Notes under the pieces: model-generated | Told to the model about the DNA's origin: nothing | Databases searched by the model: none | What the model saw: the letters and a program-made list of their open reading frames with translations, nothing else | In this document: piece after piece, positions 31,860 through 41,086 of the stretch | Layout: each line of letters begins with the position of its first letter | How positions within the stretch are numbered: the stretch's first letter is position 1 | Position numbers and translations under genes: made by a program | NCBI GenBank assembly: GCA_039821145.1 | Contig: JBCBOS010000024.1 | Span: 62,001 to 126,000, forward strand | Reading direction: 5' to 3' | Length of the DNA: 64,000 bases | Origin: JBCCSZ01 sp039821145 | Lineage (GTDB): Bacteria > Bacteroidota > Bacteroidia > Chitinophagales > Saprospiraceae

Positions 31860-32654
31860 TCAATCCACTACCAATACGCGTTGGCTGGCCAATACATTGG
31901 CCCCATCATAGGTCGCCAACAGATAGTAACCCGACGGCAAATCGCCCAGGTCAAGTCCCTGCTGGAAATGGCCTTTTTCTGCCTTTCCAACTTGGCGATC
32001 CAAGTGGATGCGGCCATTCAAATCGTAGAGGACAATGCGCATCTGAGAAATGTCGGTCAGCAAGTACGCCTTGAGCTGTAGCTTGTCTTTGACAGGACTG
32101 GGGAAGATGTGCAAAGCTTGCAGAGGAGAGACTTCATCAGAGGGAATGATGGGGTCTGCATCGATGTGAGTGACCTCATTTTGAGGCGTCGATTCGGTGG
32201 GCTTGGTCGTCACAGGCATGTTGCACCAGGGATCATCGAAGATGCATTCAGAGCAACCGATGCGGAAAAACTGCAAGCCTGTGGGAGCAATGCACCACTT
32301 GTTGGTGGCCGGATTGAAAAAGATCAGCGGCTTGGGTCCATTCCATTGGATGAAATACCGGAGACAAATGGAGCAGGTATCGCACATGCTGAAATCACAA
32401 GCGGGCAAGCCCTGGACGACATTCCGGCGGGTGATGATGGTTTGGTACTTGTCATAGGCCTCGGCTTTGCTACTCGCACTGATGCACATAAAAGGCAGCT
32501 TGACCGCCACATTGATCTGCGCCCCACACTTGATGGCAAGAATCTGATTGGTGTCTATGATCGGAGGGTCGGGATTGAGCTGGGCAAAAGTGGAGGTGGC
32601 CAGGGCTAAGGAGAAGAACAGAGAGAGAAGTGGTAAATAAACGGAGCTTTTCAT
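31860..32654 (-). CDS. Cys-rich secreted protein with T9SS sorting domain
   Basis: 264 residues. Signal peptide (YLPLLSLFFSLALATSTFAQ). A Cys-rich middle of about 130 residues contains pairs such as CDFSMCDTCSICL and CSECIFDDPWC, which suggests disulfides or a metal site. The C terminus is a type A T9SS tail (LHIFPSPVKDKLQLKAY, YDLNGRIHLD, LPSGYYLLATY). It is therefore exported and possibly cell-surface attached. Family not recognised. Confidence 0.85.
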   Translation of the reverse strand: MKSSVYLPLLSLFFSLALATSTFAQLNPDPPIIDTNQILAIKCGAQINVAVKLPFMCISASSKAEAYDKYQTIITRRNVVQGLPACDFSMCDTCSICLRYFIQWNGPKPLIFFNPATNKWCIAPTGLQFFRIGCSECIFDDPWCNMPVTTKPTESTPQNEVTHIDADPIIPSDEVSPLQALHIFPSPVKDKLQLKAYLLTDISQMRIVLYDLNGRIHLDRQVGKAEKGHFQQGLDLGDLPSGYYLLATYDGANVLASQRVLVVD

Positions 32655-32790
32655 ATCGAGTCGTTTTAGAGTTTGCTCAGAATTTGGGATTATTTGCGAA
32701 AATGAAAGATTTTGACATCAGATAAGTGATATTTTGAGAGGCATAGCCTAGCTATGGCTGGAAAAATTCACGCGATATGATGACAAAAGA

Positions 32791-32811
32791 CCTGCCTGCC
32801 AGACAGGCTGG
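32791..32811. repeat. REP-like palindromic element
   Basis: CCTGCCTG and CAGGCTGG flank a 5-nt loop (stem of 8 with one mismatch). Short GC-rich palindromes of the form CCTGCCTGCC-GGCAGG are dispersed in related genomes; only one copy is seen in this window. Confidence 0.4.
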
Positions 32812-32934
32812 CTCATTTGCAGCATCAAAATTTTAAATCTGAACAAGCTCTCAGGTTAACAATAGACTGTCAATGCCAAAGTAAAGGCACGCACCTGGCT
32901 TGTCCCATTACATTTGTGCCACCCTTTTTCCACC

Positions 32935-32968
32935 AAAAAACCTCCTTCCGGCAACAGCAGAAAGGAGG
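32935..32968 (-). terminator. Rho-independent terminator of the T9SS cargo gene
   Basis: On the minus strand CCTCCTT (32968-32962) pairs with AAGGAGG (32947-32941), followed by TTTTTT (32940-32935). It is 26 bp downstream of the stop at 32994. Confidence 0.75.
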
Positions 32969-32993
32969 CTTGGGACCGACCCGTACAAGGACA

Positions 32994-33806
32994 TCAAGGG
33001 ACGGCAAAAGGCAAAACTTCGCGATGTCCCCCCACATCCAACTGCAAGAAATACAATCCCGAAGGCAAGGAGTGCCAGGCCCATGTCTGGCTGTATTCTC
33101 CTGGCTCCTGCCACTCTTCCCGCCGGGCAAACAAGGACACCCTTTGCCCCAATGCATTCACCACCGACAAGCCCACCTTGGCCCGCTCTGTCAATTGGTA
33201 GCGAAGACTGACCCGATCACGAGCTGGATTGGGAAAGAGATCAATGGACGCCCGTGGAAGAGCCGAGGACAACATCCGCGGCGAGGAAGCAAAGACGGGT
33301 TCTGGCAGCTCGCACAAAAACAAATCTCGATCCACGATGATGATGTTCAACAGGCTCTGAGAGTTGTCCACACAAGTATTGTACAAAGCAATGAGAACCA
33401 GAGAATAATCCCTCGGCAGGGGAATGTCGAGTTGGCCGTTGGTCGTTTGGAAAATGCCAGGCCCTGCTTGGCCGCTGAGCAAGTCGAGATAAGCCGCCCG
33501 AAAATCCTTCACCTGGGTGGAGCGTTGGTCAAACTGAAAGCTCACCGTTTGGTCGACCAAGTCATTGGAAAGCACTGGTGCCAAAGGGCAGAATGTCCCC
33601 TCAACTTCGGGCAGGTATTGCATCAAAAAACCCTCGATGATCGCCGGGCCAATCACCCCCCTCTTGTCCTCCTTGTATGTCAGGTGTATCTGCTGTGCTT
33701 TTTTGCCAACATTTTCCGCATCGACCACACAGAAATTGGCCGACAATGGCCGGGCCAAAAGGAGACAGAGAAGAAAGCAGAGGGAGAATGAAAATCGTTG
33801 TTTCAT
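32994..33806 (-). CDS. Secreted protein with T9SS sorting domain
   Basis: 270 residues from ATG 33806; longer in-frame starts exist upstream but this one gives a signal peptide (FSFSLCFLLCLLLARPLSA). The middle (about 150 residues) is beta-rich without known motifs, with four Cys (NFCVVD, GTFCPLAP, NTCVDN, FLCELP). The T9SS tail is clear (IDLFPNPARDRVSLRYQL, VNALGQRVSL, LPSGLYFLQLDV). It is divergent from the helical protein gene at 33930, a layout repeated at 44646-47586. Confidence 0.88.
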   Translation of the reverse strand: MKQRFSFSLCFLLCLLLARPLSANFCVVDAENVGKKAQQIHLTYKEDKRGVIGPAIIEGFLMQYLPEVEGTFCPLAPVLSNDLVDQTVSFQFDQRSTQVKDFRAAYLDLLSGQAGPGIFQTTNGQLDIPLPRDYSLVLIALYNTCVDNSQSLLNIIIVDRDLFLCELPEPVFASSPRMLSSALPRASIDLFPNPARDRVSLRYQLTERAKVGLSVVNALGQRVSLFARREEWQEPGEYSQTWAWHSLPSGLYFLQLDVGGHREVLPFAVP

Positions 33807-33929
33807 GGTTTTAAGTTTTGTAAAAGAAAGCACTAAATTTATTCGCTGACCATTGAAAAACATATTACATTTTTGAAGCTTTTTTCCCTGAACAAGAAAA
33901 AAGTTGCTCACCAAGCTCTTGTCTTCGGC

Positions 33930-35378
33930 ATGAAAAAAAGTAAAATCATCCGCATCCTTCGCAGCTTTGACGCAGCCGAACAGCTTCGCCTCACCGAATT
34001 TCTGCATTCCCCCTATTGTTTCCAACATCCACAGGAAGAGAAAATCCAACAATTGCTGGCATACATTCTGGAAGTCTTGTTAGACGAGCAAGGGGCGGAG
34101 CTGAGCAAAGAGGCGGCTTTCCATCGGCTGTTTCCCGGCGAGGCCATGGTGAAAGGAAAAGTCGAAAAGTTGATGACCACATTGCTGCAGGCAACCCATG
34201 CGTTTGTTCTTCAGGAAGAACACCGAAGAGCGAGCAAAACGGAGCAACAACTTCTGCTGGCCAATTTTTTTCAGCGAAAGGGACTGGACCAGGATTTCCA
34301 CAGCAGCCTGCAAAAAGCCCGAAAAGCACAAGACCAGGTCAAAGTCAAAGACCGCCAACACTACCACCACTCTCTGCGCATCGAACAAGTCTTTGCCCAC
34401 TACCAGGGCCACTACAATCCCAGACACCACCACCTCAATCTGCTCGACACCCTGCACCAACTCGAATGGTACTACCACATCGTCAAGCTGGAATACAGTT
34501 GTATGCTGGTCGCCCAAACTTGCAACGATGCATCTCTAAAAGACTTGGTCTCCGAGGATGCCATTTCCGAAATGACCCAAAAAATCGAGCAGTTGGAGCT
34601 TCGACAGGAACCCTTGACCGATGCCTATCTCAGTGCGTTGAAACTGCTCCGCCAGCAGGAAGAATCCAGCTTTCACCAACTCAGCCAACAACTCGATCAG
34701 TACGACGACTCCCTGCCCAACGATTGCCGCAAATCCCTCTCTGCTGTTTGCCGCAACTTCTGCGTCGAGCAATACAACAAAGGCAAGACCCACTACTTGG
34801 ACATCCTGCACCAACTCTACCAAAAACACCTGGCCAAAGGCGATCTGCACCACCAGGGCAAGCTGCTCGCCAGTACCTTTCGCAACATGGTGACCATGGG
34901 GTTGCGATTGAAAAAATACGACTGGGTGCATCAGTTTCTCCAAGAATACCGCCATCGAATCGGTGGCACTCGCCAGGCCGAAGCCATCTACAAATTCAAC
35001 CTGGCCAACTACCATTTTGCCCGCCACCAATACGACGAAGCCCTCGCTCTGCTGGCCGACAAACAGCAAGACATCTATTACCGCTTGGCCGCCAAACGAC
35101 TGGAACTGAAAATTCATTACGAACTCAACTCCCCCCTGCTCGCCCCTCGCATGGACGCCTTCAAGGTCTACATCTTTCGGCTCTCCAAAAAGCAACTGCC
35201 CGATGTCCCCCGGCAGGGCAACAATCACTTTGTGGACGTCCTCCGACAAATCTGCATGCCCCGCACCTATCGCAACAACAGCCGCATCGACAAACTATCG
35301 GACAAGCTCCGGGAGAAAAAAATTCTTCTCGAAAAAGACTGGTTGGCCGAAAAGCTGGAAGCCCTTCGCCAGCCCTGA
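33930..35378 (+). CDS. Helical-repeat protein, paralogue A of an unrecognised family
   Basis: 482 residues from ATG 33930; an upstream TTG at 33873 is not conserved in the paralogue. No signal peptide, so cytoplasmic. It is related over its whole length to the 483-residue protein at 46135-47586. Shared landmarks are HSPYCF/QSPYFF, LFPGE followed by KGK-EK, the CRNxCxxQYNxGK block, MxLGLRLK, and a C-terminal TPR-like region (YNLAxYHFA, EALxLLAD). The first 80 residues have the RNA polymerase-sigma-like arrangement of short helices but no clear motif. Function unknown. It faces away from a T9SS cargo gene and is followed at 98 bp by a nitrilase gene. Confidence 0.75.
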   Translation: MKKSKIIRILRSFDAAEQLRLTEFLHSPYCFQHPQEEKIQQLLAYILEVLLDEQGAELSKEAAFHRLFPGEAMVKGKVEKLMTTLLQATHAFVLQEEHRRASKTEQQLLLANFFQRKGLDQDFHSSLQKARKAQDQVKVKDRQHYHHSLRIEQVFAHYQGHYNPRHHHLNLLDTLHQLEWYYHIVKLEYSCMLVAQTCNDASLKDLVSEDAISEMTQKIEQLELRQEPLTDAYLSALKLLRQQEESSFHQLSQQLDQYDDSLPNDCRKSLSAVCRNFCVEQYNKGKTHYLDILHQLYQKHLAKGDLHHQGKLLASTFRNMVTMGLRLKKYDWVHQFLQEYRHRIGGTRQAEAIYKFNLANYHFARHQYDEALALLADKQQDIYYRLAAKRLELKIHYELNSPLLAPRMDAFKVYIFRLSKKQLPDVPRQGNNHFVDVLRQICMPRTYRNNSRIDKLSDKLREKKILLEKDWLAEKLEALRQP

Positions 35379-35476
35379 GTTGGGGGAGGATGCACAGCGT
35401 CGCGCCCAAGCCAAAGAGGGCACTTTCCCTTGTCCATTCCCCTGGCAGGGCCTACCTTAGAGACAAATTCACCAAT

Positions 35477-36436
35477 ATGCCTACATCTTCCCAACAACTC
35501 CACATTGCCATGGCCCAGATGGCGGCCGTTTGGCTCGACCAGAAAGCTACCATCGACAAAATGTGTTCCTACATCCAACAGGCTGGCCAAAAGAATTGCG
35601 ATCTCATTGTGTTTGGGGAAGCTCTTCTGCCCGGCTATCCATTTTGGTTGGACCTCACGGGGGGCGCCAAATTCAACTCCTCCATCCAAAAAGAAATCCA
35701 CGCCCACTACCTGTCCCAGTCTGTCCAACCAGAGAGTGGCGACCTCGACCCCATTTGCCAACTCGCCAAAGAACACCAACTGGCCGTCGTCCTCGGGTGC
35801 ATCGAGCGGGCTGCCGACCGGGGCGGGCACAGCCTGTATTGCTCACTGGTCTACATCTCCAAGAGTGGCCAGATCGAAAATGTCCACCGCAAGCTGATGC
35901 CAACCTATGAGGAGCGACTGACCTGGGCCCCCGGCGATGGCTACGGACTGCGCACCTTCCCAATCGGCCCCTTCACCATGGGAGGCCTCAACTGCTGGGA
36001 AAACTGGATGCCGCTCCCACGAGCCGCTCTCTATGGCATGGGCGAAGACCTCCACCTGGCACTTTGGCCTGGCTGCGTGCGCAATACCGAGATTCTGACC
36101 CGATTCCTGGCGCGGGAAGGTCGATCTTATGTGGTCTCCGTTTGTGGGTTGATGCGACGGGAGGACTTTCCAGCGACAACCCCTCACGTCGACCTCATCC
36201 TGGAAGAAGCCCCCGATTGGATGGCCGATGGCGGCTCTTGCATCGCTGCACCCGACGGAAGCTGGTTGCTGCCTCCCATCGTCAAAGAGGAAGGCCTGTT
36301 TACAGCTGTCCTAGACCACCAAAAGGTGAAAGAGGAACGGCAGAATTTTGATCCGGCTGGTCATTATTCCCGGCCCGATGTCACCCAGCTGATCGTGCGC
36401 CGAGAACGACAGTCCACCCTGCGCATTGAAGAATGA
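35477..36436 (+). CDS. Nitrilase (carbon-nitrogen hydrolase superfamily)
   Basis: 319 residues from ATG 35477. The catalytic Glu (FGEALLPGYPFW), Lys (VHRKLMPTYEERLTW) and Cys (GGLNCWENWMPL) are in the sequence contexts of true nitrilases (branch 1), so nitrile to carboxylate and ammonia is expected (EC 3.5.5.1 or a cyanide-type relative). The reading frame happens to stay open far upstream through the preceding gene, but this is a shadow with Pro/Arg-rich sequence. The start is supported by the alignment with nitrilases (LHIAMAQMAAVWLD). Confidence 0.9.
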   Translation: MPTSSQQLHIAMAQMAAVWLDQKATIDKMCSYIQQAGQKNCDLIVFGEALLPGYPFWLDLTGGAKFNSSIQKEIHAHYLSQSVQPESGDLDPICQLAKEHQLAVVLGCIERAADRGGHSLYCSLVYISKSGQIENVHRKLMPTYEERLTWAPGDGYGLRTFPIGPFTMGGLNCWENWMPLPRAALYGMGEDLHLALWPGCVRNTEILTRFLAREGRSYVVSVCGLMRREDFPATTPHVDLILEEAPDWMADGGSCIAAPDGSWLLPPIVKEEGLFTAVLDHQKVKEERQNFDPAGHYSRPDVTQLIVRRERQSTLRIEE

Positions 36437-36485
36437 ATGGCGGGCATCTGTTGATGTGAGAAAAGAAAATGAGCGAGGCGACGTC

Positions 36486-37391
36486 CTAGAGCAAGGCCGC
36501 CCCAAATACGCCGGCGCTGTCGCCTAGTTTGGGTCTGAGAAAGCGCGTCTCCAATTTTTCGTTGTTGAACACATATTTTTCCACCTCCTTGCGCCCCTCC
36601 TCATAGAGCAGGTCGATGTTGCTCAATCCACCACCTAGGACGATGGCATCCGGATCGATGATGTTGATCACGTTGGCCATGGACTTGCCAAAATAATGGA
36701 TCAGACGAGCGATGGTCTTATTGGCCACCACATCCCCTCCCTGCCTGTGGGCGTGTATGATTTCTGGAAGGCTCAGGTGTTTGCCCATCAATTCCTCGTA
36801 ATAGGCTTCCAGGCTGGGGCCTGAGATGATGGATTCGACGCAGCCATTTTTGCCACAATAACAATCGGAAGGGCTCACGTCCAGGTAATTGTGTCCCCAT
36901 TCTCCTGCAATGCCATGTCGCCCGTGGATCACCTTGCCATTGACCACCAGGCCACCTCCTACGCCCGTGCCCATGATGACGCCAAAGACCACCTCTGCAT
37001 GTGGCATTTCGTCTTGCACAACCCCCAGGTTGGTTTCCGCCACAGCAAAGCAATTGGCATCATTGGCCAGCCGGATCGGAATGCCCAGGGCCAGTTCCAA
37101 ATCGCGTTTGAGAGGTCTGTCATTCAGGCAAGTGGTATTGCAATTTTTCATCAAGCGAGTGGCGGGGTCCAGGGTGCCAGGAGTACCAATGCCGATGATG
37201 TCGGGCTTGATCCCGGTTTCTGCGGTCAATACTTCTACCAATCGAGAGATTTGCTCAATGATGTGCTCATAGCCCATGTGGGCTTCAGTTGGGATGCGCA
37301 GGCGCTTGAGAACGTCGGGTGTCTCGCGATCCATTAAAACAACGCCTTCGATTTTGGTGCCTCCCAGGTCAATTCCCCATAATGGTCCCAT
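36486..37391 (-). CDS. ROK-family sugar kinase
   Basis: 301 residues from ATG 37391. ATP-binding IDLGGTKIEGVV, catalytic NDANCFAVAE, GVIMGTGVGGG, and the ROK zinc motif (GEWGHNYLD, then CYCGKNGCVES) are present. No HTH, so it is a kinase rather than a repressor: glucokinase, fructokinase or N-acetylmannosamine kinase. It might supply sugar phosphate from the glucose released by the phosphorylase at 223-1941, but it is far from it. Confidence 0.9.
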   Translation of the reverse strand: MGPLWGIDLGGTKIEGVVLMDRETPDVLKRLRIPTEAHMGYEHIIEQISRLVEVLTAETGIKPDIIGIGTPGTLDPATRLMKNCNTTCLNDRPLKRDLELALGIPIRLANDANCFAVAETNLGVVQDEMPHAEVVFGVIMGTGVGGGLVVNGKVIHGRHGIAGEWGHNYLDVSPSDCYCGKNGCVESIISGPSLEAYYEELMGKHLSLPEIIHAHRQGGDVVANKTIARLIHYFGKSMANVINIIDPDAIVLGGGLSNIDLLYEEGRKEVEKYVFNNEKLETRFLRPKLGDSAGVFGAALL

Positions 37392-37574
37392 AGGTATCAG
37401 TTTTCGGTTTTCTTGGCAGCCAGAACTTTTTGGGCAGAAAATGTGTACTGCTTTTAACAAGTTCGCTTACGGTGGATAAAATTAGAGAAAATGAATAGAT
37501 TCACAAATAGAATTATTAGCATTCCAGTTCACAGATTATGCCATAATCCGTAACGAAATGCTATCTATACGTAC

Positions 37575-37612
37575 AAAAGCGTTGGCGGGTTGTGTAACTT
37601 GCCAACGCTTTT
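37575..37612 (+). terminator. Terminator-like hairpin upstream of ileS
   Basis: AAAAGCGTTGGC and GCCAACGCTTTT form a perfect 12-bp stem that continues as G.U and G.C/A.U pairs to a 4-nt loop (GTGT). TTTTTTGTTTT covers its 3' end. No plus-strand gene precedes it, and the right arm overlaps the -33 region of the ileS promoter. Confidence 0.55.
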
Positions 37613-37629
37613 TTGTTTTGCTATCTTTG
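37599..37629 (+). promoter_or_regulatory. Promoter of ileS
   Basis: TTG (37599-37601), 20 bp, TATCTTTG (37622-37629), a perfect -7 box. It leaves a leader of about 65 nt before ATG 37701. Confidence 0.6.
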
Positions 37630-37700
37630 TCGCCTGATTTTTCCAAGCGGACTTGTCAAAGGCGCCATCCCAACTTTTTATTTTTGAAACAACGGCTATT

Positions 37701-40700
37701 ATGTACAAGCAATACGACAAACTGAATCTTCCGGAAATCGACCGTGCCATACTCGAATTTTGGACAGAGCAGGAAATATTCAAAAAAAGCATCGATCAAC
37801 GAAGCACCGACAACAGCTTTGTCTTCTACGAAGGCCCCCCCTCTGCCAATGGCAAACCCGGCATCCACCACGTCATGGCTCGAACGGTCAAAGACCTCTT
37901 TTGTCGCTACCACAGCATGAAAGGCAAGCGGGTGGAGCGCAAAGGGGGCTGGGACACCCACGGCCTGCCCATCGAACTCAACGTAGAAAAAGAGCTCGGC
38001 ATCACCAAGGAAGACATCGGCAAGAAAATCAGCGTGGAGGAATACAACCACCAGTGCCGCAAAACCGTCATGCGCTTCAAAGACCTGTGGGACGACATCA
38101 CCCGCAAGATGGGCTATTGGGTAGACCTCGACAATCCCTACATCACCTTCGAAAATGAGTACATAGAGTCCGTATGGCACCTGCTGCGCACCCTCTATGA
38201 CAAAGGCTACCTCTACAAGGGCTACACTGTACAGCCTTACTCCCCTGCCGCTGGGACCGGACTGAGTTCCCACGAACTCAATTTGCCGGGTTGTTACAAG
38301 GAGGTAAAGGATACCACGGTGGTGGGCATGTTCAAAGTCATCCGAAGTGCAGAGGCAGATTTTCTGTTTGAAAACGATGCTGAAGACGTTCGCATATTGG
38401 CCTGGACCACCACTCCTTGGACCCTTCCGTCCAACACAGCCCTGTCGGTAGGTGGCAAAATACGGTATGTCAAGATCAAGACCAACAGCCCCTATACCGA
38501 TCTCCCTGTCAGCGTCGTACTGGCCGAGAAGTTGGTGGGCAAATGGTTTGGCGCCAAAAATCAGCCGAAAATACTGGAACAAAGCGAGCCCTTCCCCGGT
38601 ACGCAACTCAAGAATATCCGCTACGAACAACTCATCGAGCTGGACAACCCCATCGAAACCCTCAACGAGGGAACCGATGCATTTCGGGTGCTGGTCGGCG
38701 ATCACGTCACCACAGAGGATGGGACTGGCATCGTACACACAGCCCCCTCCTTCGGTGCCGATGACCGCAAAATCGCTGTGGTCAATGGCGTGGGCGCACT
38801 CACCTTGGTAGACAAACAGGGAAGATTCAAGGATACGGTAGGCGAATTTTCCAATCGATACATCAAGAACTACAAAAACGAGGAAGACTTCAAAAATGTC
38901 GACATCGACATCGCCGTCAGCCTCAAAAAGGCCAACAAAGCCTTCAACGTCGCCAAATACGAACACAACTATCCACACTGCTGGCGGACCGACAAGCCGA
39001 TCCTGTACTATCCTTTGGATTCCTGGTTTGTCAAAGCCTCGGCCGCCAAGGAGCGGATGGCAGAGCTCAACAAGAGCATCAACTGGAAGCCCGCCCACAC
39101 TGGAACCGGGCGCTTTGGCGTGTGGTTGGAAAACCTACTGGACTGGAACCTCTCTCGCTCCCGCTTTTGGGGCATCCCATTGCCCATCTGGCGCACAGCA
39201 GATGCCAGCGAAGAAAAGTGCATCGGCTCCATGGAAGAATTGGCCAAGGAAATCGCGGCGGCCAATGCTGCCCTGGGATTGTCGCAGGAGATGCCGGAGG
39301 ACTTGCACCGCCCTTACATCGATGATGTGATACTGGTCAGCTCTGATGGACGCGAAATGAAGCGCGAATCCGACTTGATAGATGTTTGGTTCGACAGTGG
39401 GTCCATGCCTTATGCTCAATGGCACTATCCATTTGAAAACAAGGAAAAATTTGCCAACAACTTCCCTGCTGACTTCATCGCAGAAGGAGTGGACCAGACT
39501 CGCGGATGGTTTTATACCCTGCACGCCATCGCCACCATGTGCTTCGACCAGGTGGCCTACAAAAATGTGGTCTCCAATGGCTTGGTGCTGGATGCCAAAG
39601 GACTCAAAATGTCCAAATCCAAGGGCAATGTGGTCGATCCATTCGAGACCCTGGCGAACTATGGCGCCGATGCCACCCGTTGGTACATGATGACCAATTC
39701 CAATCCCTGGGACAACCTCAAGTTTGACAAAGGAGGAATCGACGAGGTGCGCCGCAAATTCTTTGGCACCCTTTACAACACCTATTCTTTCTTTGCCCTT
39801 TATGCCAACATCGACAAGTTCGAATACGAGCAAGCGTCCATCCCCTTGGCAGAGCGGCAGGAAATCGACCGTTGGATCATCTCTTTGCTGAACACCCTCA
39901 TCAAGGAGGTAGACAGCGACTTGGCCGACTACGAACCCACACGGGCGGGCCGCAGGATACAAGAGTTTGTAGAAGACCACCTCAGCAACTGGTATGTCCG
40001 CCTTTGCCGCCGCCGGTTCTGGAAGGGAGAATACAGCCATGACAAAATCGCCGCTTACCAAACGCTCTACGAATGCCTGGTGAGCATCGCCAAGGTGATG
40101 GCCCCCATCGCTCCTTTCTTCTCTGACTGGTTGTACAGAAACCTCAACCAAGTGAGCAAGCAGGAAGCACACCAAAGCGTCCACTTGGCAGATTTCCCCA
40201 CACCCAATGAAGCAACCATCGACGCGGCCTTGGAAGAGCGAATGAACTATGCCCAACGCATCTCTTCCCTGATCCTGTCGCTGCGCAAGCGGGAGAGCAT
40301 CCGGGTTCGCCAGCCCTTGCAAAAGATCCTGTTGCCAGTGCTGAACGAGGGATTCCAAGAGCAAGTAGAGGGCGTCAAAGACCTCATATTGGCAGAAGTC
40401 AATGTCAAGGAGATCGAATATGTGACGGATACAAGTGGTGTGGTCAAAAAGCGAATCAAGCCCAACTTCAAAACCTTGGGCCGCCGTTTGGGCAAGCACA
40501 TGAAGGCAGCTGCTGCCGACATCGCCCAAATGAATCAGGACGACATCGCCCAAATCGAGCAGAGTAAGCAGTATGTCCTCTCTGTAGAAGGGACAGAATA
40601 CGAATTGGGACTGGAAGATTTTGACATCAGCTCAGAGGACATCCCCGGTTGGCTGGTGGCAAGCGATGCCCAACTGACCGTGGCATTGGACGTCAACATC

Positions 40701-40973
40701 AACGATGCCCTCCAAGCAGAAGGCACTGCCCGGGAATTGGTCAACCGGATACAAAACATCCGCAAGGCACAGTCATTCAATGTGACCGACCGCATCCAGG
40801 TTCGCATCAGCAAGCATTCGGCCATCGAGGCTGCCGTATCGGACTTTGGCCACTACATTGGCAACGAGACCCTTGCCGACGGCATCGAATTGGTCGACGG
40901 CCTATCCGAGGGAGAAGCGGTGGAATTGTTTGAAGGGGTCGACCTTCACATCGAGGTAAGTCGGACTGCCTAG
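37701..40973 (+). CDS. ileS: Isoleucyl-tRNA synthetase
   Basis: 1090 residues from ATG 37701. The HIGH motif reads GIHH (54-57, KPGIHHVMART), KMSKS is at about 636-640 (LKMSKSKGNV), and the editing domain carries the Thr-rich WTTTPWTLPSN. It charges tRNA-Ile. The length and the C-terminal DUF5915-like extension without the classic Zn-Cys motif fit the eukaryote-like class (often mupirocin-resistant) found in Bacteroidota. It has its own promoter. Confidence 0.96.
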   Translation: MYKQYDKLNLPEIDRAILEFWTEQEIFKKSIDQRSTDNSFVFYEGPPSANGKPGIHHVMARTVKDLFCRYHSMKGKRVERKGGWDTHGLPIELNVEKELGITKEDIGKKISVEEYNHQCRKTVMRFKDLWDDITRKMGYWVDLDNPYITFENEYIESVWHLLRTLYDKGYLYKGYTVQPYSPAAGTGLSSHELNLPGCYKEVKDTTVVGMFKVIRSAEADFLFENDAEDVRILAWTTTPWTLPSNTALSVGGKIRYVKIKTNSPYTDLPVSVVLAEKLVGKWFGAKNQPKILEQSEPFPGTQLKNIRYEQLIELDNPIETLNEGTDAFRVLVGDHVTTEDGTGIVHTAPSFGADDRKIAVVNGVGALTLVDKQGRFKDTVGEFSNRYIKNYKNEEDFKNVDIDIAVSLKKANKAFNVAKYEHNYPHCWRTDKPILYYPLDSWFVKASAAKERMAELNKSINWKPAHTGTGRFGVWLENLLDWNLSRSRFWGIPLPIWRTADASEEKCIGSMEELAKEIAAANAALGLSQEMPEDLHRPYIDDVILVSSDGREMKRESDLIDVWFDSGSMPYAQWHYPFENKEKFANNFPADFIAEGVDQTRGWFYTLHAIATMCFDQVAYKNVVSNGLVLDAKGLKMSKSKGNVVDPFETLANYGADATRWYMMTNSNPWDNLKFDKGGIDEVRRKFFGTLYNTYSFFALYANIDKFEYEQASIPLAERQEIDRWIISLLNTLIKEVDSDLADYEPTRAGRRIQEFVEDHLSNWYVRLCRRRFWKGEYSHDKIAAYQTLYECLVSIAKVMAPIAPFFSDWLYRNLNQVSKQEAHQSVHLADFPTPNEATIDAALEERMNYAQRISSLILSLRKRESIRVRQPLQKILLPVLNEGFQEQVEGVKDLILAEVNVKEIEYVTDTSGVVKKRIKPNFKTLGRRLGKHMKAAAADIAQMNQDDIAQIEQSKQYVLSVEGTEYELGLEDFDISSEDIPGWLVASDAQLTVALDVNINDALQAEGTARELVNRIQNIRKAQSFNVTDRIQVRISKHSAIEAAVSDFGHYIGNETLADGIELVDGLSEGEAVELFEGVDLHIEVSRTA

Positions 40974-41000
40974 GGAACTACATACAGAATAAGACTAGAC

Positions 41001-41043
41001 AGAGAGGGAAAAATTTGCCATCCAAGCGCAAGTTTTTCCCTCT
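41001..41043 (+). terminator. Hairpin downstream of ileS
   Basis: AGAGGGAAAAA (41003-41013) pairs perfectly with TTTTTCCCTCT (41033-41043) around a 19-nt loop. The 5-nt U stretch is inside the stem, so it may work as a weak terminator. Confidence 0.45.
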
Positions 41044-41086
41044 TTCTGCATCCAAAAGAGACAGTAACCAAAATACCTCTTTTGAC

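Larger units (their letters stand above)
32655..32993. other. Intergenic region with hairpins
   Basis: No gene seen. It contains a stem-loop at 32791-32811 and the terminator of the following gene at 32935-32968; the remainder shows no clear signal. Confidence 0.5.
37392..37700. other. Divergent regulatory region of the ROK gene and ileS
   Basis: No gene found. It holds a perfect 15-bp palindrome GATTATG-C-CATAATC at 37534-37548, a strong hairpin at 37575-37612 and the ileS promoter at 37599-37629. Confidence 0.6.

Noticed and set aside
34016..35476. A 487-codon extension in frame with the nitrilase that would give an 806-residue protein.
   Set aside because: The extension is Pro/Arg/Gln-rich and lies over the helical protein gene in another frame. 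Nitrilases start at LHIAMAQM, so ATG 35477 is the start.
37656..40553. Long antisense frames (480 and 472 codons) over ileS.
   Set aside because: They have no domain pattern and mirror the IleS codon pattern.
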